From the NCBI RefSeq assembly GCF_014287435.1, contig NZ_JACOPG010000002.1, forward strand, positions 124,001-188,000: a stretch of 64,000 bases of DNA. Direction: 5' to 3'. A model generated the notes under the pieces. That model searched no databases and was not told the origin of the DNA. It saw only the letters and a list, made by a program, of their open reading frames with translations. Source of the DNA: Roseburia lenta (lineage in GTDB: Bacteria; Bacillota; Clostridia; Lachnospirales; Lachnospiraceae). This document shows, in pieces, positions 16,522 through 25,119 of the stretch. Each line of letters starts with the position of its first letter. Positions within the stretch are counted from its first letter, which is position 1. Both the position numbers and the translations under genes were made by a program.

Positions 16522-18021
16522 TTATTTACTTTCTCTTAAGGTTCCATCTTCATTAAAGCCGTTCTCAACTCGAAGTTGTTTTAAATCTCGTTCCAAGTGG
16601 AAAAATGCGAATAAGACAATGCTGATTGCAAGGAAAATAAGAGGCATTCCATTATAAGCAAAACTGATTCCTTTTAAGGCTTTATCAACCGTCGCTGCAC
16701 CGCCCTCTACATAAGTGTCAAATCCTTTGGTTCCTAAAGCAGCAAGTGCTGCCCAATCTTCAAAACCATTTTTTGTAACTGCCTTAGTCAAGGTGTCAAA
16801 TCCGGTTCCAGAAAGAATCAGACCGACGATCACGGAATTCAGACTCGTTGCCATCTTTTGCGCAAAACTAATAAATGCAGAATACATACCTTCCGCAACG
16901 ACACCTGTTTTGTAACGTCCATACTCCATCAATTCATAGTTTACCTGAGACAAAACACAGGCATTGATGATGTTTGGCAGGCTGACCGCAAGATAACCAA
17001 CCATCTGTGCCGCAATTGATTGTGGTAAGAACATTCGAATGATAATACCAATAATAGAAATCATCATGGAACCACTAATCAATTTTGCTGAGCCCATCTT
17101 TTTGGAAAGTTTTGGGATCGCAGCAAATACTGGAAACAATGCCACAGAAGCAGCCATAACAATGGAGAATGTTCCCAAATTACCGTAAACATATTGGAAA
17201 TAATACTGTCCTACACCAAACGAACTCATCATAACAATCATATACATGAAGTTGATCAGGGTAAACATAACCAGATATTTGTTCTTTGCCACGCTCTTTA
17301 GAAATACAGAAATCGGAACATTTTCTTTTTGTTTTTCCGGTTCATATCCTTCAAATGCAGCCAATTCCTCCTCGGAATATTCCTCACAGAGGAAAAATGC
17401 CATCAAACAAGCAACAATACCAATAATTGCTGTGATTGCCGCAATAATAATAAATCCTCTTTGTGAAGCATGGAAAATATTGATAACAGCCGGCAAGGCA
17501 ATCTGCAGCCCCAATGACCCTATCGCATAAATTAAACCAATCACCGTCAAAGTCCGTACGCGATTATCGTTATTTACAATGCTTCGCTTGATATGTGTTT
17601 CGTATGCAATATTTGCCATAGTTCCAAATATAGCACTGACCAGCGTGGATAAGATTGTAATATAGACCACAATTCCCATGTCACTCATCAGGCTTCTTGG
17701 CACCGCAAATACAAGTAAAGTCAGTATCCACATCGGAATGCCTGCAAGAACCCAAGGTCTCGCCTTGCCCCACTTTGTATGTGTTCTATCAACAATAGCC
17801 CCCATCAAAAGATCGGTAACAGCATCAATTGCCGTCTTGATTGCCATGCCAATGGAAATAGCGGCTGCTGCAATTCCAAGACTATTGGTAGCAAAATATG
17901 TTACCTCACCTATCATAAGTCCCTGTAAAATATTTCCCATCCTTACCATGGAAAAGCCAAGCAACTTTTTCTTAGAAAACTTTTCGTCTGCAATATTGAG
18001 ACGTTTAATTTGATCTGCCAT
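16522..18021 (-). CDS. GPH family sugar:cation symporter (MelB type)
   Basis: A 499-residue transporter with 12 hydrophobic segments. It opens with KKLLGFSMVRMGNILQGLM and the family signature region DAVTDLLMGAIVDRTHTKWGKARPWVL, the MelB/GPH pattern of aspartates and charged loop. It imports a glycoside, pentoside or hexuronide with Na+ or H+. I chose the ATG at 18021, which has a GGGAGGA site. It is the first gene of the glycosidase operon and probably brings in the oligosaccharide that the GH2, GH39 and GH78 enzymes trim. The E. coli sulfoquinovose importer candidates YihO and YihP are in this family too, so import of sulfoquinovose glycosides for the neighbouring operon is an alternative. 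Confidence 0.88.
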   Translation of the reverse strand: MADQIKRLNIADEKFSKKKLLGFSMVRMGNILQGLMIGEVTYFATNSLGIAAAAISIGMAIKTAIDAVTDLLMGAIVDRTHTKWGKARPWVLAGIPMWILTLLVFAVPRSLMSDMGIVVYITILSTLVSAIFGTMANIAYETHIKRSIVNNDNRVRTLTVIGLIYAIGSLGLQIALPAVINIFHASQRGFIIIAAITAIIGIVACLMAFFLCEEYSEEELAAFEGYEPEKQKENVPISVFLKSVAKNKYLVMFTLINFMYMIVMMSSFGVGQYYFQYVYGNLGTFSIVMAASVALFPVFAAIPKLSKKMGSAKLISGSMMISIIGIIIRMFLPQSIAAQMVGYLAVSLPNIINACVLSQVNYELMEYGRYKTGVVAEGMYSAFISFAQKMATSLNSVIVGLILSGTGFDTLTKAVTKNGFEDWAALAALGTKGFDTYVEGGAATVDKALKGISFAYNGMPLIFLAISIVLFAFFHLERDLKQLRVENGFNEDGTLRESK

Positions 18022-18257
18022 AGTATATCCTCCCTCGCATCCCAACTTGATAAACTTATTCTATCGTGAAAACTGGGAGATTTGAATTTCTCTACTATCC
18101 ATTTTCTTATCATATATTCTTCAAATCCTCTTTTTCTTATCTGTGATAAACCAAATCACTTTTATTTTTCATGTGATTCCGTTATAATAAAAAAGAGTAT
18201 TTGTATCATAGGGGCTTTCCTATGATATAAACAGATTGTGCTAAGAGGTATATAAAA
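18022..18257. promoter_or_regulatory. divergent regulatory region between symporter and AraC genes
   Basis: The 236-base AT-rich gap carries a TATAAT at 18183-18188 on the plus strand with no good -35 box, and two inverted repeats. One is AATCAC/GTGATT (18154-18159 and 18173-18178) just upstream of that -10 box. The other is the perfect repeat at 18204-18227. I could not place a convincing minus-strand promoter, which fits an activator-dependent operon. Confidence 0.5.
18204..18227. promoter_or_regulatory. perfect inverted repeat, candidate operator
   Basis: TATCATAGG (18204-18212) and CCTATGATA (18219-18227) form a perfect 9-base inverted repeat around 6 bases. It lies just downstream of the likely start of the araC-type transcript and 30 bases before its start codon. 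It could be a binding site for autoregulation, or a leader hairpin. Confidence 0.5.
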
Positions 18258-19367
18258 GTGGAAATAAAAAACAGAGATCAGATTTATCATATTCTGCAAA
18301 ATTTAAGTAATCTTGAAATTTCCTATGTGGATTACTCCCGACAGGAAATCAACTACAACGAATATCATACATATTTTGATTATTTCAACAACTATGTGAT
18401 TCAAAATCACAATTTAACACGCTTCTACTTTCCAATTCCTAAAGATATGGAACATTTAGAATACCCAAATGACATCTCTAATTTTGATGTTATTTCAGAT
18501 TCCTTGACATTTTTGCCTGGATTTGATATCTCCGTCAGCAAACTTTTTAATTTTCCCAAGTCTGCCACGCACCAGTGCAATTATTACAGTATGCTCTATC
18601 TTATGGAAGGAAATGCCCATCTGCAAATTCAAGATGTCAGTGTTCATGTTTTGCCAGGGGACTTTTACCTGATTCCTCCCAATACCCCTTACGCTGCTAC
18701 GGCAGCCCCGGAGTCTATCGGTATTTTCCTCGATATGCGAAAAAGTTTTCTCAATTCTAACTACAAGTCCTTGTTTCAGGACGATGCCCGGTTGGAAAGA
18801 TTTTTTATAAATTCTCTGAACCAGGATAGTTCTTCCACACATCTTGCCATCCATACGAACGCATCATCTATGCATCGCAACCGTATACTTGATATTTTTG
18901 CCGAATATATCAATCAGGAAAGTTTTAGCAATGCTGCTATGAAAAATCTCTTTTCACTTCTCATGATAGATCTCTTGCGGGATTCCAACACCAGAATTGA
19001 ATCTCCAACACCTATCAGTGGCAGCGATACATTGTATCAGACTATCCTTGATGAGATACGCCGTAATTACCAAACGCTCTCTCTTAGTGAACTGGCAGAA
19101 AAAACGCATTTTTCCAAGCAGTATATCTGTAAAATCATAAAAGAAAAATCAGGGAATACATTTCAGAACCTTTTGCTCCATACAAGACTAAAAATGGTTG
19201 CGCAGTATCTGAATGACACTGCGCTCTCCATTGAAGAAATTGCTTTTTTATGTGGATTTTCCACACCGGCACATCTCAGCCGCTGTTTCAAACAAAATTT
19301 CGGCATCACGCCGAGTGCTTATCGCAAATCCGGCAATGTCAATGACACTGCACGCACTAAAAACTAG
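18258..19367 (+). CDS. AraC family transcriptional regulator with cupin sensor
   Basis: A 369-residue regulator. Residues 95-175 form a cupin-like sugar-sensing fold (MLYLMEGNAHLQIQDVSVHV, then GDFYLIPPNTPYAAT). The C-terminal 100 residues hold two helix-turn-helix units (LSELAEKTHFSKQYICKII and IEEIAFLCGFSTPAHLSRCF) with the family ending FKQNFGITPSAYR. The start is a GTG with an AGAGG site. It is divergent from the symporter-glycosidase operon and is its likely activator. Its stop codon overlaps the stop codon of the converging ROK gene within one CTAG. Confidence 0.92.
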   Translation: MEIKNRDQIYHILQNLSNLEISYVDYSRQEINYNEYHTYFDYFNNYVIQNHNLTRFYFPIPKDMEHLEYPNDISNFDVISDSLTFLPGFDISVSKLFNFPKSATHQCNYYSMLYLMEGNAHLQIQDVSVHVLPGDFYLIPPNTPYAATAAPESIGIFLDMRKSFLNSNYKSLFQDDARLERFFINSLNQDSSSTHLAIHTNASSMHRNRILDIFAEYINQESFSNAAMKNLFSLLMIDLLRDSNTRIESPTPISGSDTLYQTILDEIRRNYQTLSLSELAEKTHFSKQYICKIIKEKSGNTFQNLLLHTRLKMVAQYLNDTALSIEEIAFLCGFSTPAHLSRCFKQNFGITPSAYRKSGNVNDTARTKN

Positions 19368-20509
19368 GAAAACAATAACATCTTGGTACAGATAGCTGCT
19401 GCACCGATATAGTGTTCCTTCTGCGCCAATTCAGAATAAATGATTCTATCCTGTCCCAAACTGGCGTCATAAGATGCACATGCCTGGATCAGTGCCTTTC
19501 GCACCTCCGGACTTTCAAAAAGGCTTCCGGTCAAAATGATACGATTTGGAGCCATGATGGTCGCTGAATTGACAATACTTCTGGCGAAGAGATCTAGGGC
19601 ATCTGCCAACTGTCGTCCTATCTCGTCATCCGAATGACCACAATACAGACTGCCAAAGGCATCCTCAGAAAAAGGCGCGATCTTGCAAAGCGCCGCATAG
19701 GAAACTTTCGTTTCCAGACATCCCCGTCTGCCGCATTTACAGAGTTGCCCGTTTTTTTCAACGATAAAATGTCCCAACTCTGCGGCTTTGGCATGCCGTC
19801 CCTCATAGATCTCCTGATCGATGATAATGGCACAGCCAACACCGGGACCCCATTTGATGACCATAAGGTTATCGTGCTCTTTTCCTGTGCCATATAAAAG
19901 TTCTGCCACTGCAAAGGCATTGACGTTATTTTCCACATATACAGGAACTGTAAAGTGCTGTCCCAAAATCTTTGCTATCGGCACCGGCTCATCCCAGATG
20001 CCATATGCCTTAATACTGCTTCCGGTCGCCTTGTCCACAAGACCTGTGATACCAACGCCGATCGCAGCCAGCCTGCAGTCACCTGTCCCACACTCCTGCA
20101 AGAGTTTCTCGGCGGTCTGGCTCAACTTGTCCAAATAGGCTTGCGGTGTGATCGAAGTATTAGTCTTACAGCGTTTCTTTGCAGCAACCTGCCCGCGCAG
20201 ATCCGTGATCGCCACGGTCGTATATTCCGGTTCGATCGTCATAGCACAAATATAAGACGCTTCATAGTTAATATCCAGAAGCACCTTCTTACGTCCTGCC
20301 CCACTGCTTTTCACATTGACTCCGGTCTCCACAAGAATTCCTTCTGCAAAAAGATCGGTACAGATCTGCGTTACTGCCGCTGGAGTCAGCCCAAGCGCAT
20401 CTGCCAAATCCTTTCTGGATGCCGGGCCGTGGTCGTTTATAAATTTTAAGATTGCCGCACGGTTTCTTTTGCGTACCGTTTCCATATTTGCACCGGTATG
20501 TCGAATCAT
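19364..20509 (-). CDS. ROK family transcriptional repressor of the sulfoquinovose operon
   Basis: A 381-residue NagC/XylR-type repressor. Residues 12-60 are a winged helix (SRKDLADALGLTPAAVTQIC). The ROK sugar-binding fold follows with VGITGLVDKATG, ENNVNAFAVAELLYG and the zinc loop CKCGRRGCLE. It is the last gene of the sulfo-TAL gene group, 73 bases behind the isomerase, with a hairpin in the gap, so it may also be transcribed alone. A ROK-type inverted repeat next to the promoter of the operon (27114-27138) is the likely operator. The ligand would be sulfoquinovose or a derivative (inference from context). Confidence 0.88.
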   Translation of the reverse strand: MIRHTGANMETVRKRNRAAILKFINDHGPASRKDLADALGLTPAAVTQICTDLFAEGILVETGVNVKSSGAGRKKVLLDINYEASYICAMTIEPEYTTVAITDLRGQVAAKKRCKTNTSITPQAYLDKLSQTAEKLLQECGTGDCRLAAIGVGITGLVDKATGSSIKAYGIWDEPVPIAKILGQHFTVPVYVENNVNAFAVAELLYGTGKEHDNLMVIKWGPGVGCAIIIDQEIYEGRHAKAAELGHFIVEKNGQLCKCGRRGCLETKVSYAALCKIAPFSEDAFGSLYCGHSDDEIGRQLADALDLFARSIVNSATIMAPNRIILTGSLFESPEVRKALIQACASYDASLGQDRIIYSELAQKEHYIGAAAICTKMLLFS

Positions 20510-20554
20510 AATCCCGCCTTTCTCCTTAAATAAAATCTAGCCTGACACACGATT

Positions 20555-20580
20555 GCGCCAGACACGATCGTCTGTGACGC
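20555..20580 (-). terminator. hairpin between isomerase and ROK genes
   Basis: Imperfect stem with CAGAC (20559-20563) and GTCTG (20570-20574) extended by GCG/CGC. No proper T run follows, so it may be a weak terminator or an RNA-processing site that lowers ROK expression. Confidence 0.4.
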
Positions 20581-20582
20581 AT

Positions 20583-21926
20583 TTAATATCTCTGTACTTC
20601 CATATTAAGCATTCCTGCCAAAATTTCAAGTTCTGCCGCTACATTTCCATAGGCAACCACAAAATGCGGCTCCCATCCAGCCTCAACACTTTCATAGACA
20701 ATGGTCTTTGCATCTGCGTTCGTCTTTACCACCAGAGATGTACCATTAAACTGCTTTGGTTTGTCCAGGGCTTCCCCGCCGGCAATAAAGAATCGGAAGC
20801 CTCCGTCACTATCCTTACCGATACGGAAAATGGTAACTTCCTTGCATGGCTTACATCCAAAATCAAGGGTTGGACCAATCTTTCGATTGCAGTGTACATC
20901 GACCTTTGCCCCGGTATCCTCTCTTGCCAAAGAGCAGGCTGCCGTTCCACAATGCCAGAAAGTGATGGTATTTTCTTTTTCATCCATGGAAACCGGATCG
21001 CCAAAGAAAGTTGCCTGCTGTGTCAGCTGCATACCCAGATACATGGAAAGTGCTCCATAAGTATCTGCCTCACAACTTGCTGCCACGCCAAGGTCATTTA
21101 ACATGGCAAGCACGGCGCAGACCGGTGTCCCAAATGCGGTAAAGAAGTCCGGCCAGCAGCGGGATGCCAATGCCCCTACATGATGGTCTTTTACATATTC
21201 CTTGTAAGCACGATAGAGTCTGGCAAAATCCTTGCGGTTTTGCTCTGGTGTATTTTCCAGACCGCACATACGCTCTCCTGCATCTGCCAGATAGTCTTTT
21301 ACATCCTCATCACTGTATCCCTTAGCGATGTCGATCAATTCCCTTGCTTCAATGGATTCTAAACTTGCTCCAAAGTTTTCCAGCATTTCCAGATCCAGCG
21401 CGCGTCCAAACCCAAAGCCCTGCGGTGTATGTCCTACCGCTGCTACCGTCAGATGACGCATATCGTATTTTAATTTTGCAGCGCGTATGGTTGCGCCAAC
21501 TTTCGCCCTGACTTCTTCCTCCTCCGGTGAGCCAAAGATATAGTTGAGCGGCTCCTTACGGAACGCCTTAATGGCATTTGCTGCAGAGTAGGCACCAGTC
21601 AGCGAATTCAAGCGGAGTCTGCCGCCATCAATGGCCGGCTCACGCAGGGTCCAAAGAAGGATCGGGCAATCCAGTTTCTTTAATACCTCGCTTGCATAGG
21701 CTGCATTGGCAAAGGTAATGTTCTGTAAAATCACGAGATCCGGTTGGCACTCTTCCAAAAATGCATCCAAAAGGTCAATGGATAAGAGCATCTCCTTTGG
21801 AAAGACGCAGGCATCCGTCAGACTCTTGATCAAAGCCACCGATTTATCAAATTCCTTCTGTGCACTTTCCAAATGAAAGGTCGGTACACCGATCGGTACA
21901 TATGCTATCTGAAATTCTTTTTTCAT
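20583..21926 (-). CDS. sftI: sulfoquinovose isomerase (fucose/arabinose isomerase superfamily)
   Basis: A 447-residue protein of the L-fucose/L-arabinose isomerase-like fold, not a classical FucI or AraA. Visible conserved parts are TLREPAIDGGRLRLNSLTGA, VGHTPQGFGFGRALD, ASRCWPDFFTAFGTPVC and CEADTYGALSMYLGMQL; the Glu and Asp of the last should bind the metal. In the sulfo-TAL pathway this enzyme converts sulfoquinovose to 6-deoxy-6-sulfofructose. The assignment rests on the superfamily plus its neighbours: GH31 sulfoquinovosidase, small transaldolase, sulfolactaldehyde reductase, TauE-like and DUF4867-like proteins. An isomerase for fucose or another deoxysugar is the alternative. Confidence 0.82.
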   Translation of the reverse strand: MKKEFQIAYVPIGVPTFHLESAQKEFDKSVALIKSLTDACVFPKEMLLSIDLLDAFLEECQPDLVILQNITFANAAYASEVLKKLDCPILLWTLREPAIDGGRLRLNSLTGAYSAANAIKAFRKEPLNYIFGSPEEEEVRAKVGATIRAAKLKYDMRHLTVAAVGHTPQGFGFGRALDLEMLENFGASLESIEARELIDIAKGYSDEDVKDYLADAGERMCGLENTPEQNRKDFARLYRAYKEYVKDHHVGALASRCWPDFFTAFGTPVCAVLAMLNDLGVAASCEADTYGALSMYLGMQLTQQATFFGDPVSMDEKENTITFWHCGTAACSLAREDTGAKVDVHCNRKIGPTLDFGCKPCKEVTIFRIGKDSDGGFRFFIAGGEALDKPKQFNGTSLVVKTNADAKTIVYESVEAGWEPHFVVAYGNVAAELEILAGMLNMEVQRY

Positions 21927-22009
21927 CTTTCTATAACTCCTTTTTGCACATCATCTATGTACATTTTTCTTCATATTATTTGCTCTGGTCAACCAAAAGC
22001 CTCAAAACA

Positions 22010-22810
22010 TCATTTACACAAAAGACTGATTCCGGCAATGCAGAGCAGAATATAGGTCAGCACGGTAAAAACCGTCTGACTCATCCGTTTAAACAAAATA
22101 CCGCCCAAAAACATGCCGCCAAACAAAAACGGCACAGAGATTGCCTGAATCCGTATGGTGTTCATAGTGTAGTAACCTGCCATGATGTCGCTGACAAGGA
22201 TCATGCTGTTTAAGATGATCCAGATCGCAGATACCGTCCTGCGGAATTCCTCCTTGCTTTTGGTGTGATTGGACAAATAGGTGATGATCAGTGGTCCGCC
22301 GGAGACAAAGATACCATGCACGACACCGGAAAAAAGAAGCAAGGCTCTGGCACTCGCCGTCATGCCCTTTTCAATGTAATGCTCTCGTTCTTCGGTAGAC
22401 CCTTTGGACTTTCTTGGACTTTTATCCATGATACCAAAGCCGTTTTCCCATGCGTACTTGCCAAAAGCGATCAGACCTCGTGCACCGATACCTATGACAA
22501 AGATGCCCAGCGCCGCATACAGCAGACGTTCGTGTCCGGTAAAGAAATGTTTTACCAGAATACCGACGATGATACCAATGCCCATATAGCAGGTCACACG
22601 CTTTAGTTCTCTGATATTTACATTCTTATAACCACCCACGACAACATATATGCCGGCGATGATCCCCAGCACATTTAATACCGGCTTTGCGACCAAATAG
22701 CCCACCAGATGGATAGAAAAAGGCATTGCCAGGATCGTTCCCGCAAACCCTGTGATACCCTGGATAATGTTTGCCAAAAAGATCACTATGTAAAACAGTA
22801 TTTCGGACAT
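22010..22810 (-). CDS. sftE: TauE/SafE family sulfonate exporter
   Basis: A 266-residue membrane protein with about eight hydrophobic segments. The first, FLANIIQGITGFAGTILAMP, is the typical TauE/SafE opening, and its counterpart VVHGIFVSGGPLIITYLSNH occurs in the second half. Family members export sulfite, sulfoacetate and other C2-C3 sulfonates. In this operon it would release 2,3-dihydroxypropane-1-sulfonate (DHPS), the end product of sulfoquinovose fermentation. The gene follows the DUF4867-like gene by 3 bases. Confidence 0.85.
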   Translation of the reverse strand: MSEILFYIVIFLANIIQGITGFAGTILAMPFSIHLVGYLVAKPVLNVLGIIAGIYVVVGGYKNVNIRELKRVTCYMGIGIIVGILVKHFFTGHERLLYAALGIFVIGIGARGLIAFGKYAWENGFGIMDKSPRKSKGSTEEREHYIEKGMTASARALLLFSGVVHGIFVSGGPLIITYLSNHTKSKEEFRRTVSAIWIILNSMILVSDIMAGYYTMNTIRIQAISVPFLFGGMFLGGILFKRMSQTVFTVLTYILLCIAGISLLCK

Positions 22811-22813
22811 AAC

Positions 22814-23509
22814 TTACTCCTTTGGATAGAACAATTCCTTGTTCTCCCCGGTCACACCGCCATGGGCTCCCTGCTTCATCAGAGGCTCACGACCCGGGTG
22901 CGCAATGACCCATTTGTTCCTCTGTAACAAAAGAATGGCTTCCTCATCCCCGGTTTGCTGCTTTGCCTGCTTTTCTACCTGGCTCAAAGGGGTATTGGTT
23001 CCCCGCGGCAAAATAACGATATCCTTAAATCCCTCGTCCGTCACGCGCAGAGGAGACAGGTGAAGCGTGGTCTGGTACATCTCGATTGCCGTTCCCTTCG
23101 GTACAAAGAAAACCGTCGCCTGCGATACGTCATAAGTATTGTGACAGATATCATAATTATGTCCTAAGACCAGCATAAAATCCGTGATCGCGATATTGAT
23201 CTCACTGCCTTTATGATATTCAAAGCCATTGTATGTCGTATTTCTGCCATTACAATAACCAATCTGGATCGGCATACCACCGTAAAAACTTGCAGCGATC
23301 TGTTCTGCTACCGGCCCGCTCTCCATCTCTTCCACCGATGCCACATAGACATTTCCATCTTCCGGGATCTGTGACGTCAGATTCATATAGGTTTCCAGTT
23401 CTTCAAAATCATATCCCTTGATAATCCGTCCGAAGGAGGAAAACTCTTCATCCTCAACCGAATAGATCTTCACATCATTACATGCGTTTAACGCTTCCAA
23501 TAACTCCAT
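22814..23509 (-). CDS. sftX: DUF4867-like protein of the sulfo-TAL cluster
   Basis: A 231-residue soluble protein without signal peptide. It reads as a cupin-like beta barrel: HKGSEINIAITDFMLVLGH, VFFVPKGTAIEMYQTTLHL and DEGFKDIVILPRGTN. I assign it to DUF4867 from memory of proteins found in sulfo-TAL clusters. Its biochemical role was not known when those clusters were described; a mutarotase or isomerase step is often guessed. It lies between the reductase (12-base gap) and the exporter (3-base gap), so it is surely co-expressed with the pathway. Confidence 0.7.
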   Translation of the reverse strand: MELLEALNACNDVKIYSVEDEEFSSFGRIIKGYDFEELETYMNLTSQIPEDGNVYVASVEEMESGPVAEQIAASFYGGMPIQIGYCNGRNTTYNGFEYHKGSEINIAITDFMLVLGHNYDICHNTYDVSQATVFFVPKGTAIEMYQTTLHLSPLRVTDEGFKDIVILPRGTNTPLSQVEKQAKQQTGDEEAILLLQRNKWVIAHPGREPLMKQGAHGGVTGENKELFYPKE

Positions 23510-23521
23510 CTTTTTATCCCT

Positions 23522-24379
23522 TTACTGCTCTCTTACGACCTTGATCGTTGCGCAGAAATCTTCCTTTCCATAGCCTGCATCCATAGCCGCCTGATAAACG
23601 CGAAGTGCATTTTCCTCGCCCGGCATGGATACGCCACATTCTTTTGCAAGGTTCATACAGATATTGACATCCTTGTATTCATTTTCGATAGAAAATGCTG
23701 TGGTATAATCCTCTTTTGAGATCGGCTCCTTCTTAGAATCCAGGTAGAAGTTCTGACCTCCACCATAGGAGATTGCCTGTGCAAAAGTCATGATATCGAT
23801 GCCGTTGGCTGCTGCCAAAGTAGATGTCTCGTTGACACCGTTCTGGATCTGTGAAACCAAAGCGTTGTGACAGATCTTCATGACCAGCCCCTTGCCGTTG
23901 TCTCCCATACGGATCACATTTTCTCCCATATAAGAAAGGATTGGCCTCATAGCCTCAAAAGTAGCCTCGTCACCACCGACATAGATACCGAGTTTACCTG
24001 CAATAGCTGCAGGTTTACTCTTAACAACCGGGGCATCGATAAACTGTGCGCCTGTTGCCTTGACCATCTCTGAGATCTCAACAGAAACAGACGGATCGAT
24101 CGTTGACATATCGATACAGGTCTTTGTAGCATCCAGTACCGGAAGGACTTCATTGTAGACACTTCTGGAATGTTCTGACTTTGGCACCATGGAAATGATG
24201 ACATCTGCATGTTCCGCTACTTCCTTGGAACTGCTGCATGCTACGGCTCCCACTGCCTCCAACTGCTTTACCTTTGCTTCGACAAAGTCAAAAACATATA
24301 CCTTGTCGTCATGCTTCTTTACAATATTTTCACACATGGACTCGCCCATGATGCCGAGTCCGATAAATCCGATCTTCAT
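23522..24379 (-). CDS. sftF: 3-sulfolactaldehyde reductase (beta-hydroxyacid dehydrogenase family)
   Basis: A 285-residue NAD(P)H-dependent enzyme of the YihU / 3-hydroxyisobutyrate dehydrogenase family. The Rossmann loop GFIGLGIMG is at residues 4-12, and the catalytic Lys168 in MKICHN. The substrate loop, DAPVVKSKPAAIAGKL, departs from the usual DAPVSGG and has a basic Lys120/Lys122, as expected where a sulfonate replaces a carboxylate. It would reduce 3-sulfolactaldehyde to DHPS and so regenerate NAD+ in fermentation. The gene follows the transaldolase by 28 bases. Without context one would call it 3-hydroxyisobutyrate or tartronate semialdehyde reductase. Confidence 0.82.
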   Translation of the reverse strand: MKIGFIGLGIMGESMCENIVKKHDDKVYVFDFVEAKVKQLEAVGAVACSSSKEVAEHADVIISMVPKSEHSRSVYNEVLPVLDATKTCIDMSTIDPSVSVEISEMVKATGAQFIDAPVVKSKPAAIAGKLGIYVGGDEATFEAMRPILSYMGENVIRMGDNGKGLVMKICHNALVSQIQNGVNETSTLAAANGIDIMTFAQAISYGGGQNFYLDSKKEPISKEDYTTAFSIENEYKDVNICMNLAKECGVSMPGEENALRVYQAAMDAGYGKEDFCATIKVVREQ

Positions 24380-24407
24380 TACCTAACCTCCTGATTTTCC
24401 TGCAAAT

Positions 24408-25094
24408 TTACTCTGTGACTGTCTTATCCCATGCGCCCTGGAATTTTGCCATGCCGTAATCTGTAAATGGATGATACATGCTGTCCTTATATACCTGCAA
24501 TCCTGCGGTCACGATATCAGCACCTGCTCTTGCGCAGTCAACAAACTGCTTACCGTTACGAACGGCTGCACAGATGATCTGGGTCTTGCCATAGAATCCA
24601 TAATTCTTGTAAATATCAACGATATCCTGGATATATTCCTTGCAGTCTTCACCACTGTTTTCCTTCCATCCGATGAATGGAGAAACGAAAAGGGAACCAT
24701 TCTTTGCAGGAACGATAGCCTGTGATGCTGAGAAAACTAAGGTCACATTGGTTCTGACACCCTTTTTCTCCAAAATTCTTGCGGCCGTGATACCGGACTG
24801 TGTACAAGGGATCTTGATGACAAAGTTGTCGCACATGGCAGCAATCTCAGAGCCCATAGCCACCATTTCATCTACATCATCCAGATGTGGGTTGATCTCA
24901 ACAGAGATTGGGAACTTTTCATAACCTACGATGTCCTTTTCCTCTACAAACTCTACCATGTCTTTTAAAACTTCCTTGAATGGCTTACCGGACAACATGA
25001 TGTGGTTTGGGTTTGTTGTAACACCATCAATACCAAATGTGTCATATGCCTCACGGATCTCGTTAATTTTTGCACTGTCTAAAAAATACTTCAT
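24408..25094 (-). CDS. sftT: 6-deoxy-6-sulfofructose transaldolase (TalC/FSA-like)
   Basis: A 228-residue transaldolase of the short TalC/fructose-6-phosphate aldolase type. It opens with MKYFLDSAKINEIREA, has DGVTTNPN near residue 23, and the Schiff-base Lys94 in NFVIKIPCT. In the sulfo-TAL pathway the enzyme splits 6-deoxy-6-sulfofructose into 3-sulfolactaldehyde and moves the dihydroxyacetone unit to glyceraldehyde 3-phosphate, giving fructose 6-phosphate. It sits between the sulfoquinovosidase and the reductase genes, with short gaps. A housekeeping pentose-phosphate transaldolase would not be expected in such an operon. Confidence 0.85.
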   Translation of the reverse strand: MKYFLDSAKINEIREAYDTFGIDGVTTNPNHIMLSGKPFKEVLKDMVEFVEEKDIVGYEKFPISVEINPHLDDVDEMVAMGSEIAAMCDNFVIKIPCTQSGITAARILEKKGVRTNVTLVFSASQAIVPAKNGSLFVSPFIGWKENSGEDCKEYIQDIVDIYKNYGFYGKTQIICAAVRNGKQFVDCARAGADIVTAGLQVYKDSMYHPFTDYGMAKFQGAWDKTVTE

Positions 25095-25119
25095 TTTCGT
25101 AATCTCCTTTTTATAAATT

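Noticed and set aside
24408-25094. Housekeeping transaldolase of the pentose phosphate pathway
   Set aside because: The sequence alone would permit this, but its place between a sulfoquinovosidase and a sulfolactaldehyde reductase gene makes the sulfofructose role far more likely.
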